Positions 8,622 to 17,593 are shown, counted from the first letter of the stretch. The stretch: DNA of 64,000 nucleotides from Flavobacterium sp. BFFFF1 (GCF_002256285.1 NZ_NKJE01000005.1:127246-191245); one strand, 5' to 3'. A program made the numbers and translations. The notes: a model not told the origin generated them from the sequence alone.

Positions 8622-10655
8622 TTACCAGATCTTAACCCTTTTTTCAGGGGCAAGGTATAAGGAGTCACCAGGTTTTACTTTAAACGCTTCATAGAATTCA
8701 GGAATGTTTCTTACGATTCCATTGACACGGAAATGCGCCGGTGAGTGTGGATTTGAAGCCACAAGGTTTCTTAATGCCTCTTCCCTTGATTTTTCAAGCC
8801 ATGACTGCGCATAGCCAATGAAGAAACGCTGCTCTCCGGTGAAACCGTCAAGTACTGGCGCTGTCTTTCCTTCAAGACTTTTCTTGTATGCTTTCAGCGC
8901 GATGGTAATTCCACCAAGGTCACCGATGTTTTCGCCCAATGTAAATTCACCATTCACGTTGAGGTCTGGGAATACTTTAAATTCGTTGTACTGTGATACC
9001 AAAGCACCTGTTCTTTCCTTAAATGCTGCTTTGTCCTTTTCAGTCCACCAGTTTCTCATGGTTCCGGTACCGTCAAATGTACTTCCCTGGTCATCAAAAC
9101 CGTGACCAATTTCGTGACCAATCACGGCTCCGATACTACCATAGTTCACTGCATCATCTTTGGTAAGGTCAAAGAAAGGCGGTTGTAAAATGGCCGCAGG
9201 GAATACAATTTCGTTCATGCTGGGGTTATAATATGCATTGATGGTTTGCGGCGTCATGCCCCATTCCTTGCGGTCTACCGGTTTGCCTAATTTGTCAAGC
9301 TGGCGGTTGTATTCAAATGCAGTCGCCCTTTCGAGGTTACCATATAAATCACCTTTGACGATTTTCAGTGAGGAGTAATCACGCCATTTATCAGGATATC
9401 CGATTTTTGGAGTGAATTTTGACAGTTTGTCCAGCGCTTCTTTCTTAGTAGCGGGTGTCATCCAGTCCAGAGACTGAATGCTCTCTTTGTAAGCGGCAAG
9501 GATGTTTTTGACCATTTCTGACATTCTTTCCTTTGCTTCGGGAGAAAAGTGTTTTTTTACATAGATTTCTCCAATCACTTCACCAAGGCTTCCGTTTACG
9601 ACTTCGACACCCCTTCTCCATAGGGGAAGCTGCGCTTCTGTTCCTGAAAGTACTTTTCCGTAGAACTCGAAGTTCTGCTTGTCAAATGCGTCAGTCAGGG
9701 AACCTGCAGCGTTGTCAATAAGGTTCCATTTAAGGTAGGTCTTCCAGGTATCAAGCGGCGCCGCTTTGATGATGCCGTCAACTGCTTTCAGGAAACCTGG
9801 CTGGCAGGCAAGAATATCTTTCTGGTTTTTGATTCCTGCTTTGTCAAGCATCAATGCCATGTTGAATGTCGGCATGTATTTCTTAAAATCAGCAATGGCG
9901 GTTTTGTTGTAAATCAGCGACATATCCCTTGTCAGTTCTTTTTTCATGTGCTGCGCGGCAATCTGGGTTTCAAGTCCAAGAATTTCTGTCGCTTTTTTAT
10001 CGCCATCGGCTATGCCAGCAAGCGTAAACATTTTTGCCACATGTGCTTTAAACTTTTCACGGATTTGCTTTGACTTTTCGTCCTGAAGGAAGTAGTATTC
10101 CCTTTCCGGAAGGCTGATGCCACTTTGCCATGCATACAGTACATATTTTGTCGGATCTTTAAAATCTTCGGTGACACCCACCGCAATTGGTGAGCCGTTA
10201 CCGTTTTTGTTTGCTTCCCCGAAATAGGCAGCGAGATCTTCGTAAGTTTTAATACCGTCGATACGGGATAATTCCGGAACGATCGGGTTGATGCCCTTGG
10301 CATTCCGCGTTTTCATGTCGAGATAAGAATCGTACAGATCGCCCACTTTTTGTTCGTTGGATCCATTGGCGAAGTTGCCTTTTGCCGATTCCTCGATGAT
10401 GGCCTTGACATCTTCCTGCGCTTTGTCATTCAGGATGTCAAAAACACCATAAGACGATTTGTCTGCCGGGATTTTGTTGGCCTTTGCCCAGGCGCCATTA
10501 ACGTAGGCATCGAAATTATCTCCGGGCTTTACGGACTTATCCATATTTTTCACGATAATTCCGGAACCGAGATTTTGCTCTTTGTCGGATTTGCAGGAAG
10601 TTATTGCAAGCAATCCGGCAGCCATCAGCAGAGAGACAGTTTGTTTGTTCATCAT
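8622..10655 (-). CDS. M13-family (neprilysin/PepO-like) zinc metallopeptidase, lipoprotein
   Basis: This 677-aa protein carries a lipoprotein signal ending ITSC (Cys21). The gluzincin zinc site is complete: HEIGH with H514, E515 and H518, and a third ligand E575 in ENIGD with D579. The NAYYNPSMNEIVFPA substrate-cleft motif precedes it. M13 enzymes cleave peptides of limited size; a lipid-anchored form would act in the periplasm or at the outer membrane. The length is normal for the family, and the C-terminus ends VKIW, reminiscent of the family's conserved C-terminal Trp. Two in-frame ATG codons (10655, 10652) are equivalent start choices. It has its own terminator, so it is likely monocistronic. 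Confidence 0.92.
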   Translation of the reverse strand: MMNKQTVSLLMAAGLLAITSCKSDKEQNLGSGIIVKNMDKSVKPGDNFDAYVNGAWAKANKIPADKSSYGVFDILNDKAQEDVKAIIEESAKGNFANGSNEQKVGDLYDSYLDMKTRNAKGINPIVPELSRIDGIKTYEDLAAYFGEANKNGNGSPIAVGVTEDFKDPTKYVLYAWQSGISLPEREYYFLQDEKSKQIREKFKAHVAKMFTLAGIADGDKKATEILGLETQIAAQHMKKELTRDMSLIYNKTAIADFKKYMPTFNMALMLDKAGIKNQKDILACQPGFLKAVDGIIKAAPLDTWKTYLKWNLIDNAAGSLTDAFDKQNFEFYGKVLSGTEAQLPLWRRGVEVVNGSLGEVIGEIYVKKHFSPEAKERMSEMVKNILAAYKESIQSLDWMTPATKKEALDKLSKFTPKIGYPDKWRDYSSLKIVKGDLYGNLERATAFEYNRQLDKLGKPVDRKEWGMTPQTINAYYNPSMNEIVFPAAILQPPFFDLTKDDAVNYGSIGAVIGHEIGHGFDDQGSTFDGTGTMRNWWTEKDKAAFKERTGALVSQYNEFKVFPDLNVNGEFTLGENIGDLGGITIALKAYKKSLEGKTAPVLDGFTGEQRFFIGYAQSWLEKSREEALRNLVASNPHSPAHFRVNGIVRNIPEFYEAFKVKPGDSLYLAPEKRVKIW

Positions 10656-10768
10656 TTTTGTTGCATTAGTTGTTGATTAATAAAAGTCTGTGCAGAAAGG
10701 TTAGTTTCATTTCTCCACAAATTGTTACAAATTAATAAATTAAATGCAGATGTTTTATATTATTGCGC

Positions 10769-11071
10769 TTACATTTCCAGGTCTTTGTCTTTTTCGTAAA
10801 AATTAACGTAGAAGAATTGCGCTGGGTCGAGGCCCAGTTCGACAAATGTATTCGTTAACAGCAATAGCTGATTTCCAACGTCGACTCCGGCGCGTTTCAG
10901 GAATTCAGTGAAATGTTCGAGATTTTCAAACTTAAAGCTGAGGGTTGTGTTAAGCGAATAGGGTGTGATCTTAAAATCGAATGGTTTTCCGGTACCTGGA
11001 TTTTTTTCGGGAAGTTGATGGAACCCGGCTTTAATCAGGGCGTCAAAAACAGTTTTAAAGTCGTCTTTCAT
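10769..11071 (-). CDS. Conserved small protein of unknown function
   Basis: This is a 100-aa soluble protein from the ATG at 11071 (upstream in-frame GTG at 11095 is less likely). No signal peptide or membrane segment is visible. Segments FKTVFDALIKAGFHQLPEKN and FTEFLKRAGVDVGNQLLLL suggest a compact alpha/beta fold. I do not recognise the family. It is followed at some distance by the divergent small-RNA-like unit at 11.24 kb and preceded on the same strand by the two RlpA-like genes, but no operon link is evident. Confidence 0.6.
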   Translation of the reverse strand: MKDDFKTVFDALIKAGFHQLPEKNPGTGKPFDFKITPYSLNTTLSFKFENLEHFTEFLKRAGVDVGNQLLLLTNTFVELGLDPAQFFYVNFYEKDKDLEM

Positions 11072-11239
11072 AGTAATTTTATTTGTGCGGTTCACTAAGT
11101 TACTAAAATTCGTGCTCCCGAGGGTTATGTTTAATTTACTATTGCTTTTTAAAAATCAATAACTTCAAAAATCACCCAATTTTTTTTTCGCCTGACGCAA
11201 CCAATTCTATTTGTCTTACTCTAAAGTATAAACCAATCC

Positions 11240-11326
11240 ATCAAAGCATCAAACGAATAGAGGCAGGATGTCAAGGTCCTGTCTACTACCCAGCTCCGCA
11301 AAGCCACCCGGCTTTGCGGTTTTTTT
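11240..11326 (+). ncRNA. Candidate small RNA with two hairpins
   Basis: This stretch has no open reading frame worth calling, but it contains a stem-loop GGCAGGA / TCCTGTC (11262-11268, 11277-11283, 8-nt loop) and then a near-ideal intrinsic terminator on the plus strand. No plus-strand gene lies upstream for several kb, so the terminator has no protein gene to serve. The 5' end is a guess; no consensus -7 box was found. Confidence 0.4.
11296..11326 (+). terminator. Strong orphan intrinsic terminator
   Basis: A 10-bp perfect stem CCGCAAAGCC / GGCTTTGCGG with a 4-nt loop is followed by seven T residues (11320-11326). It works only on the plus strand, because no T-run follows on the other strand. 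Confidence 0.8.
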
Positions 11327-11331
11327 ATACT

Positions 11332-11362
11332 AAAAAAGCCACTGATCAAATCAGTGGCTTTT
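11332..11362. terminator. Bidirectional terminator downstream of the RlpA-like pair
   Basis: A perfect 9-bp stem GCCACTGAT / ATCAGTGGC with a 3-nt loop has A residues on the left and T residues on the right. It can end the minus-strand RlpA transcript as well as the plus-strand unit before it. The rest of the gap (11363-11526) shows nothing recognisable. Confidence 0.75.
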
Positions 11363-11526
11363 CCAAAAAAAATCTAAAATCGAATATTTAACTTGTGATG
11401 AAGTTTAATGTAAAATGATGCGGAATAGGAAAGTAAACAATAAACCCGGGGATGGGCGAAGCATTGTGGTTTCAGGCAACTCCTCTCTAATAACGTTGGT
11501 GCTTTTGGAATATTGTGTGGCCGGGC

Positions 11527-11907
11527 TTATTTTATTATTTCAATCGTAACCCTGAGCGTGCCATGGTTTTTGTTGTCGGTAATTTCCATAAAGGCGCGTT
11601 TGGTAAGGTCCAGTTCGCGGGTTTGCTTTTGTGGTCCACGATCATTGACCGTTACCACAACCGATTTGTCATTGGCCAAATTGGTTACTTTTAAACGGGT
11701 ACCAAATGCCAATGTACGGTGTGCTGCGGTCAATTTGGAATTGGAGAACTTCTCGCCGTTCGCCGTCTTGTTTCCGTTGAACTTGTCGGCATAATAGGAA
11801 ACTTCGGCATTGCGTTTGTAGACGTTTCCAGAAGCTTTTTTTCCGGAACCGCATTGGCACAAAAGCAAAACAATCAGTGAGGCCGCGAAGATCCGGATGG
11901 CTTTCAT
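11527..11907 (-). CDS. RlpA-like double-psi beta-barrel (septal ring lytic transglycosylase-like) lipoprotein, copy 1
   Basis: This 126-aa protein has a hydrophobic leader with a possible lipidation Cys19 (LLLCQCGSG). The mature part is one DPBB domain of the RlpA type: SYYADKFNGNKTANGE, TAAHRTLAFGT, then VVTVNDRGP with the conserved Asp. RlpA proteins cleave or bind denuded peptidoglycan. No SPOR domain is present, as is usual for short Bacteroidota versions. It lies 9 nt after a paralogue with the same domain and probably shares its transcript. Catalytic activity is inferred from the motif only. Confidence 0.8.
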   Translation of the reverse strand: MKAIRIFAASLIVLLLCQCGSGKKASGNVYKRNAEVSYYADKFNGNKTANGEKFSNSKLTAAHRTLAFGTRLKVTNLANDKSVVVTVNDRGPQKQTRELDLTKRAFMEITDNKNHGTLRVTIEIIK

Positions 11908-11916
11908 AGGCGCGGA

Positions 11917-12384
11917 TTATTGGACTTCTTCGATGGTGACAACGAGTGAACCACCATATTTTGAAGAAGCGATTTCCATAAAGGCTTTTTTCGTGAGGTC
12001 GATGTCGCGTCCGCGTGTGAACGGTCCGCGGTCGTTGACTTCCACAACGACCGATTTGCCGTTAGCCTCATTGGTAATCCGCAGTTTGGTTCCAAAAGGG
12101 AACCGGCGGTGTGCTGCGGTATATTTGGAATTGTCAAAGCGTTTTCCGCTTGCCGTACGACGGCCATTCAGTTTGTCGGCGTAGTACGAGGCATGGGCAT
12201 TTTTTTTGACGAGCTTAAATTTTGAAATTAGTTTCAGGCTGTCTTTCTGTGCACCTCTTTTTAGGGAATCCTGGACTTTTTTATCCTGTTTGAATTTGTC
12301 TGCTGTTTTTTCATGACTGGAAAAGCCAAACGAGAATATAACAGTAAACAAGGCCAACAACAGTATTGTGGTTTTATGTTTCAT
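11917..12384 (-). CDS. RlpA-like double-psi beta-barrel protein, copy 2
   Basis: The start is chosen at the ATG at 12384, which gives a clean signal peptide (MKHKTTILLLALFTVIFSFG); an in-frame ATG at 12414 adds ten residues. A Lys-rich linker of about 45 residues precedes the DPBB domain (ASYYADKLNGRRTASGKR, TAAHRRFPFGT, VVEVNDRGP). It is 155 aa long. It is clearly paralogous to the adjacent downstream gene, so the pair arose by tandem duplication. It is secreted to the periplasm, with peptidoglycan as the likely substrate. Confidence 0.8.
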   Translation of the reverse strand: MKHKTTILLLALFTVIFSFGFSSHEKTADKFKQDKKVQDSLKRGAQKDSLKLISKFKLVKKNAHASYYADKLNGRRTASGKRFDNSKYTAAHRRFPFGTKLRITNEANGKSVVVEVNDRGPFTRGRDIDLTKKAFMEIASSKYGGSLVVTIEEVQ

Positions 12385-12426
12385 GAGCAAAGCTTTAATT
12401 TTTACGGATTTCATGTAAAGCGTTTA

Positions 12427-12456
12427 AATGAAAAAGCTCCTTGTGGGAGCCTTGAT
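12427..12456 (-). terminator. Intrinsic terminator of the four-TM protein gene
   Basis: GCTCC and GGAGC arms around a short loop are flanked by an A-run (12427-12431) that reads as T5 on the minus strand. Confidence 0.7.
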
Positions 12457-12457
12457 T

Positions 12458-12892
12458 TTATTTAAACCATAAATCCCATGGAATTCGGGACAGAATCAAT
12501 ACGGCCCCAATGGCGTAAAATATGGTGATCGTTTTGAATTTCTCGTGGCTTGTGGTTTTCTTTTTATGCAAAGACCAGCCCACGGTAATCAATACAATAC
12601 CAATTAAATTAATGAGGGGATGCTCTAATGCCGTCAATCGCAAGGTAGCATCTTTAATCTGCGGAAGCGCTGCTTTTCCCAGCGGCGATACGAAATAAAG
12701 GATAATGCCGATTAAAAACTGTATGTGCACGAACACCAGTCCAAAAAGGGCAACTTTACGGCTTTTGGCGGTAAACTCTTTTTTAGACGTCAGGCCGACG
12801 AGCGAATTCAGGACGGCGATTAATAAAAACGCAATGGCGACATAAGCCCATCCAGCATGGAATTTTTGGATATAATAATAGAGATTGTCCAT
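12458..12892 (-). CDS. Uncharacterised four-TM membrane protein
   Basis: This 144-aa protein has four predicted membrane helices (about residues 15-33, 45-68, 88-106 and 122-140). LEHPLINLIG in the third helix contains a conserved-looking His, and relatives in Bacteroidota are sometimes labelled cytochrome-b-like; I see no second axial His pair that would prove haem binding. It stands between pgi and the RlpA pair with its own terminator. Function unknown. Confidence 0.65.
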   Translation of the reverse strand: MDNLYYYIQKFHAGWAYVAIAFLLIAVLNSLVGLTSKKEFTAKSRKVALFGLVFVHIQFLIGIILYFVSPLGKAALPQIKDATLRLTALEHPLINLIGIVLITVGWSLHKKKTTSHEKFKTITIFYAIGAVLILSRIPWDLWFK

Positions 12893-12935
12893 TTCTTAAT
12901 TTTTTAAGGGAATCAAATATAAGAAAAAAACCATA

Positions 12936-12965
12936 AAAAAAGCCTCACATTTCGGTAAGGCTTGA
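12936..12965 (-). terminator. Intrinsic terminator of pgi
   Basis: On the minus strand AAGCCTTAC pairs with GTGAGGCTT (one G-U pair) and is followed by a T-run, 12 nt past the pgi stop. Confidence 0.75.
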
Positions 12966-12977
12966 AGTTGGGTTGAT

Positions 12978-14621
12978 TTATTTGTGCTGTAAAAAATGTT
13001 TTAATAGCATTTCTGTCGAGGTATCGTGCTTGTTGACATTTCCTGAGTTGATTTCTTCCAGGATTGAATTCGCCAACTGCTTGCCCAGTTCAACACCCCA
13101 TTGGTCATAGCTGAAAATATTCCAGATCACACCCTGCACAAAAATTTTGTGTTCATAAAGTGCGACCAGTGCGCCCAGCGTTTCCGGGGTAAGCGACTCG
13201 ATCAGAATGGTGTTTGTCGGTTTATTTCCTTTGAAAACCTTAAAAGGCAAAAGAAAATCTGCCTGTGCTGATGGCAGGTTTTGTTTTTCAAATTCTGCTG
13301 CAACTGTGGCTGCGTCTTTACCATGCATCAAGGCTTCGGTCTGCGCAAAAAAGTTTGACATCAATTTGTTGTGGTGGTCCTGATTGCCGTACAGCGGTTT
13401 TATAAATCCGATAAAGTCGGTAGGGATTAATTTGGTTCCCTGGTGAATCAACTGGAAAAAAGCATGCTGCGAATTTGTCCCGGGTTCTCCCCAGATTATG
13501 GTTCCGGTTTGATAGTTTACCATATTTCCGCCACGGTCTACGCTTTTACCGTTGCTTTCCATAATGCCCTGCTGCAGGTATGGTGCAAGCTTTTGTAAAT
13601 ACTGCGTATATGGGATCAGTGCTTCACTTTCGGATCCGAAGAAGTTATTGTACCAGACACTGATCAATGCCAGCATCACCGGGATATTCTCATTGAAGGC
13701 TGCGGTGCGGAAGTGGTTGTCCATGTTGTTTGCGCCCTGGAGCAGTTTATCAAAATGGTCAAAACCCACCGCGAGGCTGATGGAAAGCCCAACGGCGCTC
13801 CACAACGAAAAACGCCCGCCAACCCAGTCCCACATTGGGAAAATGTTCTCAGGGTCAATCCCGAAATCGGTTACTTTTTGAATATTTGTCGAGACCGCGA
13901 CGAAATGTTTGGCAACGTCGTCCTGTTTCGCGGACTGTAAAAACCAGGCCCGAATCGTCTCAGCGTTGGTAAGTGTCTCCTGTGTGGTAAACGTTTTGGA
14001 AGCCACAACAAACAGCGTTGTTTCCGGGTGGATCTTTTTGAGCACCTCATTCACGTGATCCCCGTCAATATTTGAGACGAAATGCACGTTCAGGTGGTTT
14101 TTATAAAACTGCAATGCCTCTACCACCATCGCCGGGCCCAGGTCTGAACCGCCAATCCCGATGTTTACAACATCTGTAAATGCTTTACCGGTGAACCCTT
14201 TCCGTTTTCCCTGAATAATCTCGTCGGAAAAGTTCCTCATCTTATTTTTTACGGCATAAATCTCCGGCATCACATTGATGCCGTCAACCTTCACGTCTGC
14301 TGATGCAGGCGCCCTCAATGCCGTATGCAGCACCGCGCGATTTTCAGTCTGGTTGATTGCTTCGCCGGCAAAATATTGTGAAACAGCGTCTTGGAGTTTC
14401 ACTTCTTCAGCAAGCTGCAATAATAATGATACCGTTTCTTCTGAGATGATATTTTTAGAGTAATCGATTAGAAAATTATTCCATTTAAGGCTGAATTTTG
14501 AAGGCCTGTCCGCATCTTCTTCAAACATGCGCTTCATGGAAACAGATTTCATTTCTGCGTAATGTTCGCCCAGTTTTTTCCAGGCTGAAGTCGTTGTCGG
14601 GTTCGTATTTTCTAATGGCAT
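12978..14621 (-). CDS. pgi: Glucose-6-phosphate isomerase
   Basis: This 547-aa protein matches the long bacterial/eukaryotic Pgi form. It interconverts glucose-6-phosphate and fructose-6-phosphate in glycolysis and gluconeogenesis in the cytosol. Signatures seen: [19 protein letters not shown] (phosphosugar binding), [15 protein letters not shown] (Pgi signature 1), MESNGKS with the catalytic Glu, [11 protein letters not shown] with the ring-opening His, and [10 protein letters not shown] with the Lys near the C-terminus. A -7 box TAAATTTG lies 20 nt upstream of the ATG and a terminator follows directly, so it is monocistronic. Confidence 0.97.
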   Translation of the reverse strand: MPLENTNPTTTSAWKKLGEHYAEMKSVSMKRMFEEDADRPSKFSLKWNNFLIDYSKNIISEETVSLLLQLAEEVKLQDAVSQYFAGEAINQTENRAVLHTALRAPASADVKVDGINVMPEIYAVKNKMRNFSDEIIQGKRKGFTGKAFTDVVNIGIGGSDLGPAMVVEALQFYKNHLNVHFVSNIDGDHVNEVLKKIHPETTLFVVASKTFTTQETLTNAETIRAWFLQSAKQDDVAKHFVAVSTNIQKVTDFGIDPENIFPMWDWVGGRFSLWSAVGLSISLAVGFDHFDKLLQGANNMDNHFRTAAFNENIPVMLALISVWYNNFFGSESEALIPYTQYLQKLAPYLQQGIMESNGKSVDRGGNMVNYQTGTIIWGEPGTNSQHAFFQLIHQGTKLIPTDFIGFIKPLYGNQDHHNKLMSNFFAQTEALMHGKDAATVAAEFEKQNLPSAQADFLLPFKVFKGNKPTNTILIESLTPETLGALVALYEHKIFVQGVIWNIFSYDQWGVELGKQLANSILEEINSGNVNKHDTSTEMLLKHFLQHK

Positions 14622-14641
14622 CGGTTTATTTTTTACAGGCG

Positions 14642-14649
14642 CAAATTTA
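14642..14649 (-). promoter_or_regulatory. -7 box TAAATTTG of pgi
   Basis: A full match to TAnnTTTG on the minus strand, 20 nt upstream of the pgi ATG at 14621. Confidence 0.55.
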
Positions 14650-14755
14650 AGGTTTTAGTTAATAAGTTTATGAATAAGTTATAAAACGAAAGCCTTGTAG
14701 TAGCAATTTATTGGGATAATATTGCGCTTAACATTTTTTTAAAACGCTTAGGTTT

Positions 14756-14763
14756 TACTTTTG
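14756..14763 (+). promoter_or_regulatory. -7 box TACTTTTG of the Cys-rich secreted protein gene
   Basis: A full match to TAnnTTTG ending 12 nt before the ATG at 14776. Confidence 0.5.
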
Positions 14764-14775
14764 TAAAAAATTGAA

Positions 14776-15231
14776 ATGAAAAAGATTTTATTTGTCCTTA
14801 TCGCTTTTGCTTTTATGAATACGTCGCAGGCACAGCAAATTGGCCTTGTCAGAAATGCACAGTTCCGGATTACCGCAAACCTTGATCCTATTAAAAGGCA
14901 GTGGGAGCAAATGCTGCTCGAACAAAAAATCCCTGCTTATCTTGTAAACTTTGAAATCCAGTCCGGAATGGACAATATCAGCGGCGGCACCTACTATATG
15001 CTGCTCGCGAGCAACCAGGACCGCAGTGTAAAAGTGGCACGCGCACTGCAATTGAAAAATGGCTATTTGTCTTTTTATAAAGGACAGGAAGAACCGTTTG
15101 GGATTGCGACCTGCTCAGGCTGTAATAAGGCGTGCAATCCAACCGTCTCAGCAGGCAAATGGATTTGTGATGGAGCATGTGCAGGGGATAAACCTTGTGA
15201 AAAGACCGTTACGGCAGAAATCAAGCAATAA
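14776..15231 (+). CDS. Small secreted protein with a Cys-rich C-terminus, unknown function
   Basis: This 151-aa protein has a signal peptide (MKKILFVLIAFAFMNTSQAQ). The central region (residues 25-100) looks like a compact alpha/beta fold with a GGTYYMLLAS strand. The C-terminal 45 residues hold six Cys: CSGCNKAC, then GKWICDGACAGDKPCEK, spaced like a disulfide-bonded or metal-binding knuckle. No family is recognised. It is probably periplasmic or secreted. It is monocistronic with its own -7 box, and its 3' side faces a dispersed hairpin repeat. Confidence 0.65.
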   Translation: MKKILFVLIAFAFMNTSQAQQIGLVRNAQFRITANLDPIKRQWEQMLLEQKIPAYLVNFEIQSGMDNISGGTYYMLLASNQDRSVKVARALQLKNGYLSFYKGQEEPFGIATCSGCNKACNPTVSAGKWICDGACAGDKPCEKTVTAEIKQ

Positions 15232-15252
15232 ATCTTTCAGGAAAATTATTTT

Positions 15253-15350
15253 GGCGCGTCCCTTCGGGTCGGGCTTTCCGCTGTATCTTTTACAAAACAA
15301 AGGTTTTGTAAAAGGATGCCGCTTCTCTCGAAGCTTCGGGGCCTCGCGCG
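15253..15350 (+). repeat. Dispersed intergenic hairpin repeat, copy A
   Basis: Core blocks TTTCCGCTGTATCTTTT and AAAGGATGCCGCTTCT match copies near 51.3 kb and 43.5 kb. The centre is a 12-bp perfect hairpin (15287-15298 with 15303-15314, 4-nt loop), CTTTTACAAAAC over GTTTTGTAAAAG. It lies between convergent genes and could also act as a terminator. Confidence 0.6.
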
Positions 15351-15408
15351 GTCAGGCATCACATTGCGGCATTCGTTCGATAAAAGGGTTCGGAAGAACC
15401 GGGAAACA

Positions 15409-16647
15409 TTACATGTTCAGCTTCACTTTTGCAACGCTGTCAAGTTCCCGTTTTAATGGCGCTATTTCCTTCAGGAACCGCGGTTTATATTTGGCTGCCA
15501 TGGGTTCAGAGTTTGGAAGCTTGAGTCTTAAGGCATCTACCTGTTGTCCATTTACCCAAAAACGGTAACAGACATGCGGCCCAGTGGCAAGCCCGGTACT
15601 GCCCACACGCCCGATAACATCTCCCTGGCTCACCCTTTGACCGCGGCGCACCAATATTTTAGACATGTGGAGGTATTGCGTCTCATAGGTCCGGTTGTGT
15701 TTCACTTTTACAAAATTCCCATTCCCTGCCGTGTATCCGGTATTTTCCACCACACCGGCTGCCGTGGTCATAATTGGTGTACCGGTTGGCGCGGCATAAT
15801 CGGTGCCTTTGTGTGCTTTCCAGACATGCTGAACGGGGTGGAACCTGTTTTTGGCGTAACGCGAGGTGATATTCACAAACTTAAGCGGTGCTTTCAGGAA
15901 CATGTTTTTCAACACTTTTCCTTCTTCATCATAATAATCTACTTTGGAGGAAGCGGTATCCTGTTTAAATGGAAAGGCATAAATAATTTTTCCTTTGTAT
16001 TCAAAAAATGATGCTTCCAGGTTTTCAACGCCATCATAGACGGTATCGTTGATGTAGCGCTCGGTGAATGTAATAGCAAAACGGTCGCCTTTTTGTAATT
16101 TAAAAAAGTCGATAGACCAAGCGTATATTTTGGAGATATCGGTGGCAAGCGAGGCATGCACTTTCTGGCGTTCCAGCGTTTCTGACAAAGAGCCATCGAG
16201 CGCACAGGCAATGGTTCGCCTTTTCAGGGACATTGGCCTTATTTTCTTATAAGCCCTGACCGAATCCCGTAAATCAATTACATAATAAGACGTACGGTCC
16301 GGTTGGTAAACAAATACTTGTAGTTTTTTGGATTGGTCTTTGGAACGAAGCATGGTGTAGGGCTTTCCCACGCGGATTTTCCTGACATCAAACGTGTCTT
16401 TCATTTTTTCAACGATTTCATGAACTTTGGCATCGCCTATGTTCTGTTTGTCCAGCAAACTCCCGAAGGTATCGCCACTAACAATCGTATCGTGGACCAC
16501 ATCGAAATCATTTAGCCGGAATCCAAATTCGATGACAACCGGATTGGGTTTTTTTACAGGCGCAGCGACTTTGTCTTTTTCAGATTTGCCGCATGAAATC
16601 AAACAAAGGAAAGCGAATATAATGAGGGGAACATTTTTCAAGATCAC
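15409..16647 (-). CDS. M23-family peptidoglycan endopeptidase, lipoprotein
   Basis: This 412-aa protein begins at a GTG (16647) and has a lipoprotein signal ending LISC (Cys19). Residues about 55-85 (VSGDTFGSLLDKQNIGDAKV) form a LysM/OapA-like cell-wall-binding segment. The C-terminal LytM domain contains HKGTDYAAPTGTPI, GNFVKVKH, YLHMS and GPHVCYRF, which supply the zinc ligands (His and Asp of HKGTD; His of PHV) and the catalytic His. M23 enzymes cut peptide cross-links of murein. It precedes no obvious partner; the next gene upstream on the same strand is the tryptophan dioxygenase, 16 bp away. Confidence 0.9.
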   Translation of the reverse strand: MILKNVPLIIFAFLCLISCGKSEKDKVAAPVKKPNPVVIEFGFRLNDFDVVHDTIVSGDTFGSLLDKQNIGDAKVHEIVEKMKDTFDVRKIRVGKPYTMLRSKDQSKKLQVFVYQPDRTSYYVIDLRDSVRAYKKIRPMSLKRRTIACALDGSLSETLERQKVHASLATDISKIYAWSIDFFKLQKGDRFAITFTERYINDTVYDGVENLEASFFEYKGKIIYAFPFKQDTASSKVDYYDEEGKVLKNMFLKAPLKFVNITSRYAKNRFHPVQHVWKAHKGTDYAAPTGTPIMTTAAGVVENTGYTAGNGNFVKVKHNRTYETQYLHMSKILVRRGQRVSQGDVIGRVGSTGLATGPHVCYRFWVNGQQVDALRLKLPNSEPMAAKYKPRFLKEIAPLKRELDSVAKVKLNM

Positions 16648-16663
16648 AAAATTTGGGGTTTAA

Positions 16664-17593
16664 CTATTTTTCTTCACCCCATGAGGCTAACTCTTCCTCA
16701 GACCACAACTCGGGGAAAAATATCCGCCTTTGGTATTTTGGATGCATGTATTTTTTCCAGTCGCTTCCGCCCGTCGCTTCCCCGTTTCCGCGGCCGCTGT
16801 CAATGTATTTTTTGGCCGCATTTAGGTGTCCCATAACCCAGGTGATGTTCACTGTGTAATCGTAATGGCGCATGGCTTCGATTAATTCAGGATTCGCCTG
16901 GTCTTCGACGGGAAGCTGCCGGAATTTTTGCCAGATATTGGTTTTATTATATTCTTTCATTTTTCGAATAAAAGAATCTTTGTATTTGCGTTCGAATTCC
17001 TCTATTAAATAGGATTTTTTTCCCGTGTGGTAGTCTTTGCCGGCGGCCTGCCAGTATAAGTGTTCAAACGCATGTTCGAATGGCGTGTTTCTATCAATAG
17101 TATCCCGGAACCTGTAATCGATAAGATTGATAAGATCAGTTGAGGCAAATTCAATCAGGCGATATTGGGCACTCTGAAAGCCGCTCGCCGGGGTAAGTGT
17201 GTTGCGAAACTTCATGTATTGTTCCACTTCCATGCCATCACCCATAATGTCAAAAGAGGTGGTGAGCATATCAAAATACCGGCTGATTCTCATCAACCGC
17301 TCTACAAAAAATCCCGTTTCAAGGTGGTCATTATTTGAAAGCTGGTCAATTTCCCAAAGGATCATTTTGAAAAGGAGCTCGTTGACCTGGTGGTACATGA
17401 TAAATACCATTTCGTCAGGCAGTGTCGTCCTTTGTGTCTGCAGGTTTAACAATGCGTCGGTTTGAATGTAATCCCAATAAGTAATTGGTTTAGACCACAG
17501 CAAACCTTCAAGATGGGTATCTGTTTTTTGATTTAATGCCTGAAATTTGGCGTCAATTTTATTTAAAAGCTCGTCGGTTTGTGTCGTGTTCAT
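16664..17593 (-). CDS. Tryptophan 2,3-dioxygenase family haem protein
   Basis: This 309-aa protein shows TDO-family features: YWDYIQTDALLNLQ at the N-terminus, YHQVNELLFKMILWEI (like the TDO helix QVYELWFKQIL), then the C-terminal VMGHLNAAKK, GEATGGSDWKKYMHP and FFPELW. TDO opens the indole ring of tryptophan to N-formylkynurenine using haem iron. The context of aromatic amino-acid catabolism (hpd and hmgA just upstream) supports the role. Its ATG directly follows the TAA of the DUF3108 gene with no gap in between on the sense strand of the neighbour, so the two genes share a transcript. Substrate range is inferred. Confidence 0.85.
   Translation of the reverse strand: MNTTQTDELLNKIDAKFQALNQKTDTHLEGLLWSKPITYWDYIQTDALLNLQTQRTTLPDEMVFIMYHQVNELLFKMILWEIDQLSNNDHLETGFFVERLMRISRYFDMLTTSFDIMGDGMEVEQYMKFRNTLTPASGFQSAQYRLIEFASTDLINLIDYRFRDTIDRNTPFEHAFEHLYWQAAGKDYHTGKKSYLIEEFERKYKDSFIRKMKEYNKTNIWQKFRQLPVEDQANPELIEAMRHYDYTVNITWVMGHLNAAKKYIDSGRGNGEATGGSDWKKYMHPKYQRRIFFPELWSEEELASWGEEK

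Noticed and set aside
11240..11326. A tRNA or other known structured RNA
   Set aside because: No cloverleaf, anticodon arm or T-loop sequence is present; only two simple hairpins.
14977..15568. Overlapping frames at the end of the Cys-rich protein gene and across repeat copy A
   Set aside because: They cross the hairpin repeat and the end of a motif-bearing convergent gene, and have no domain of their own.
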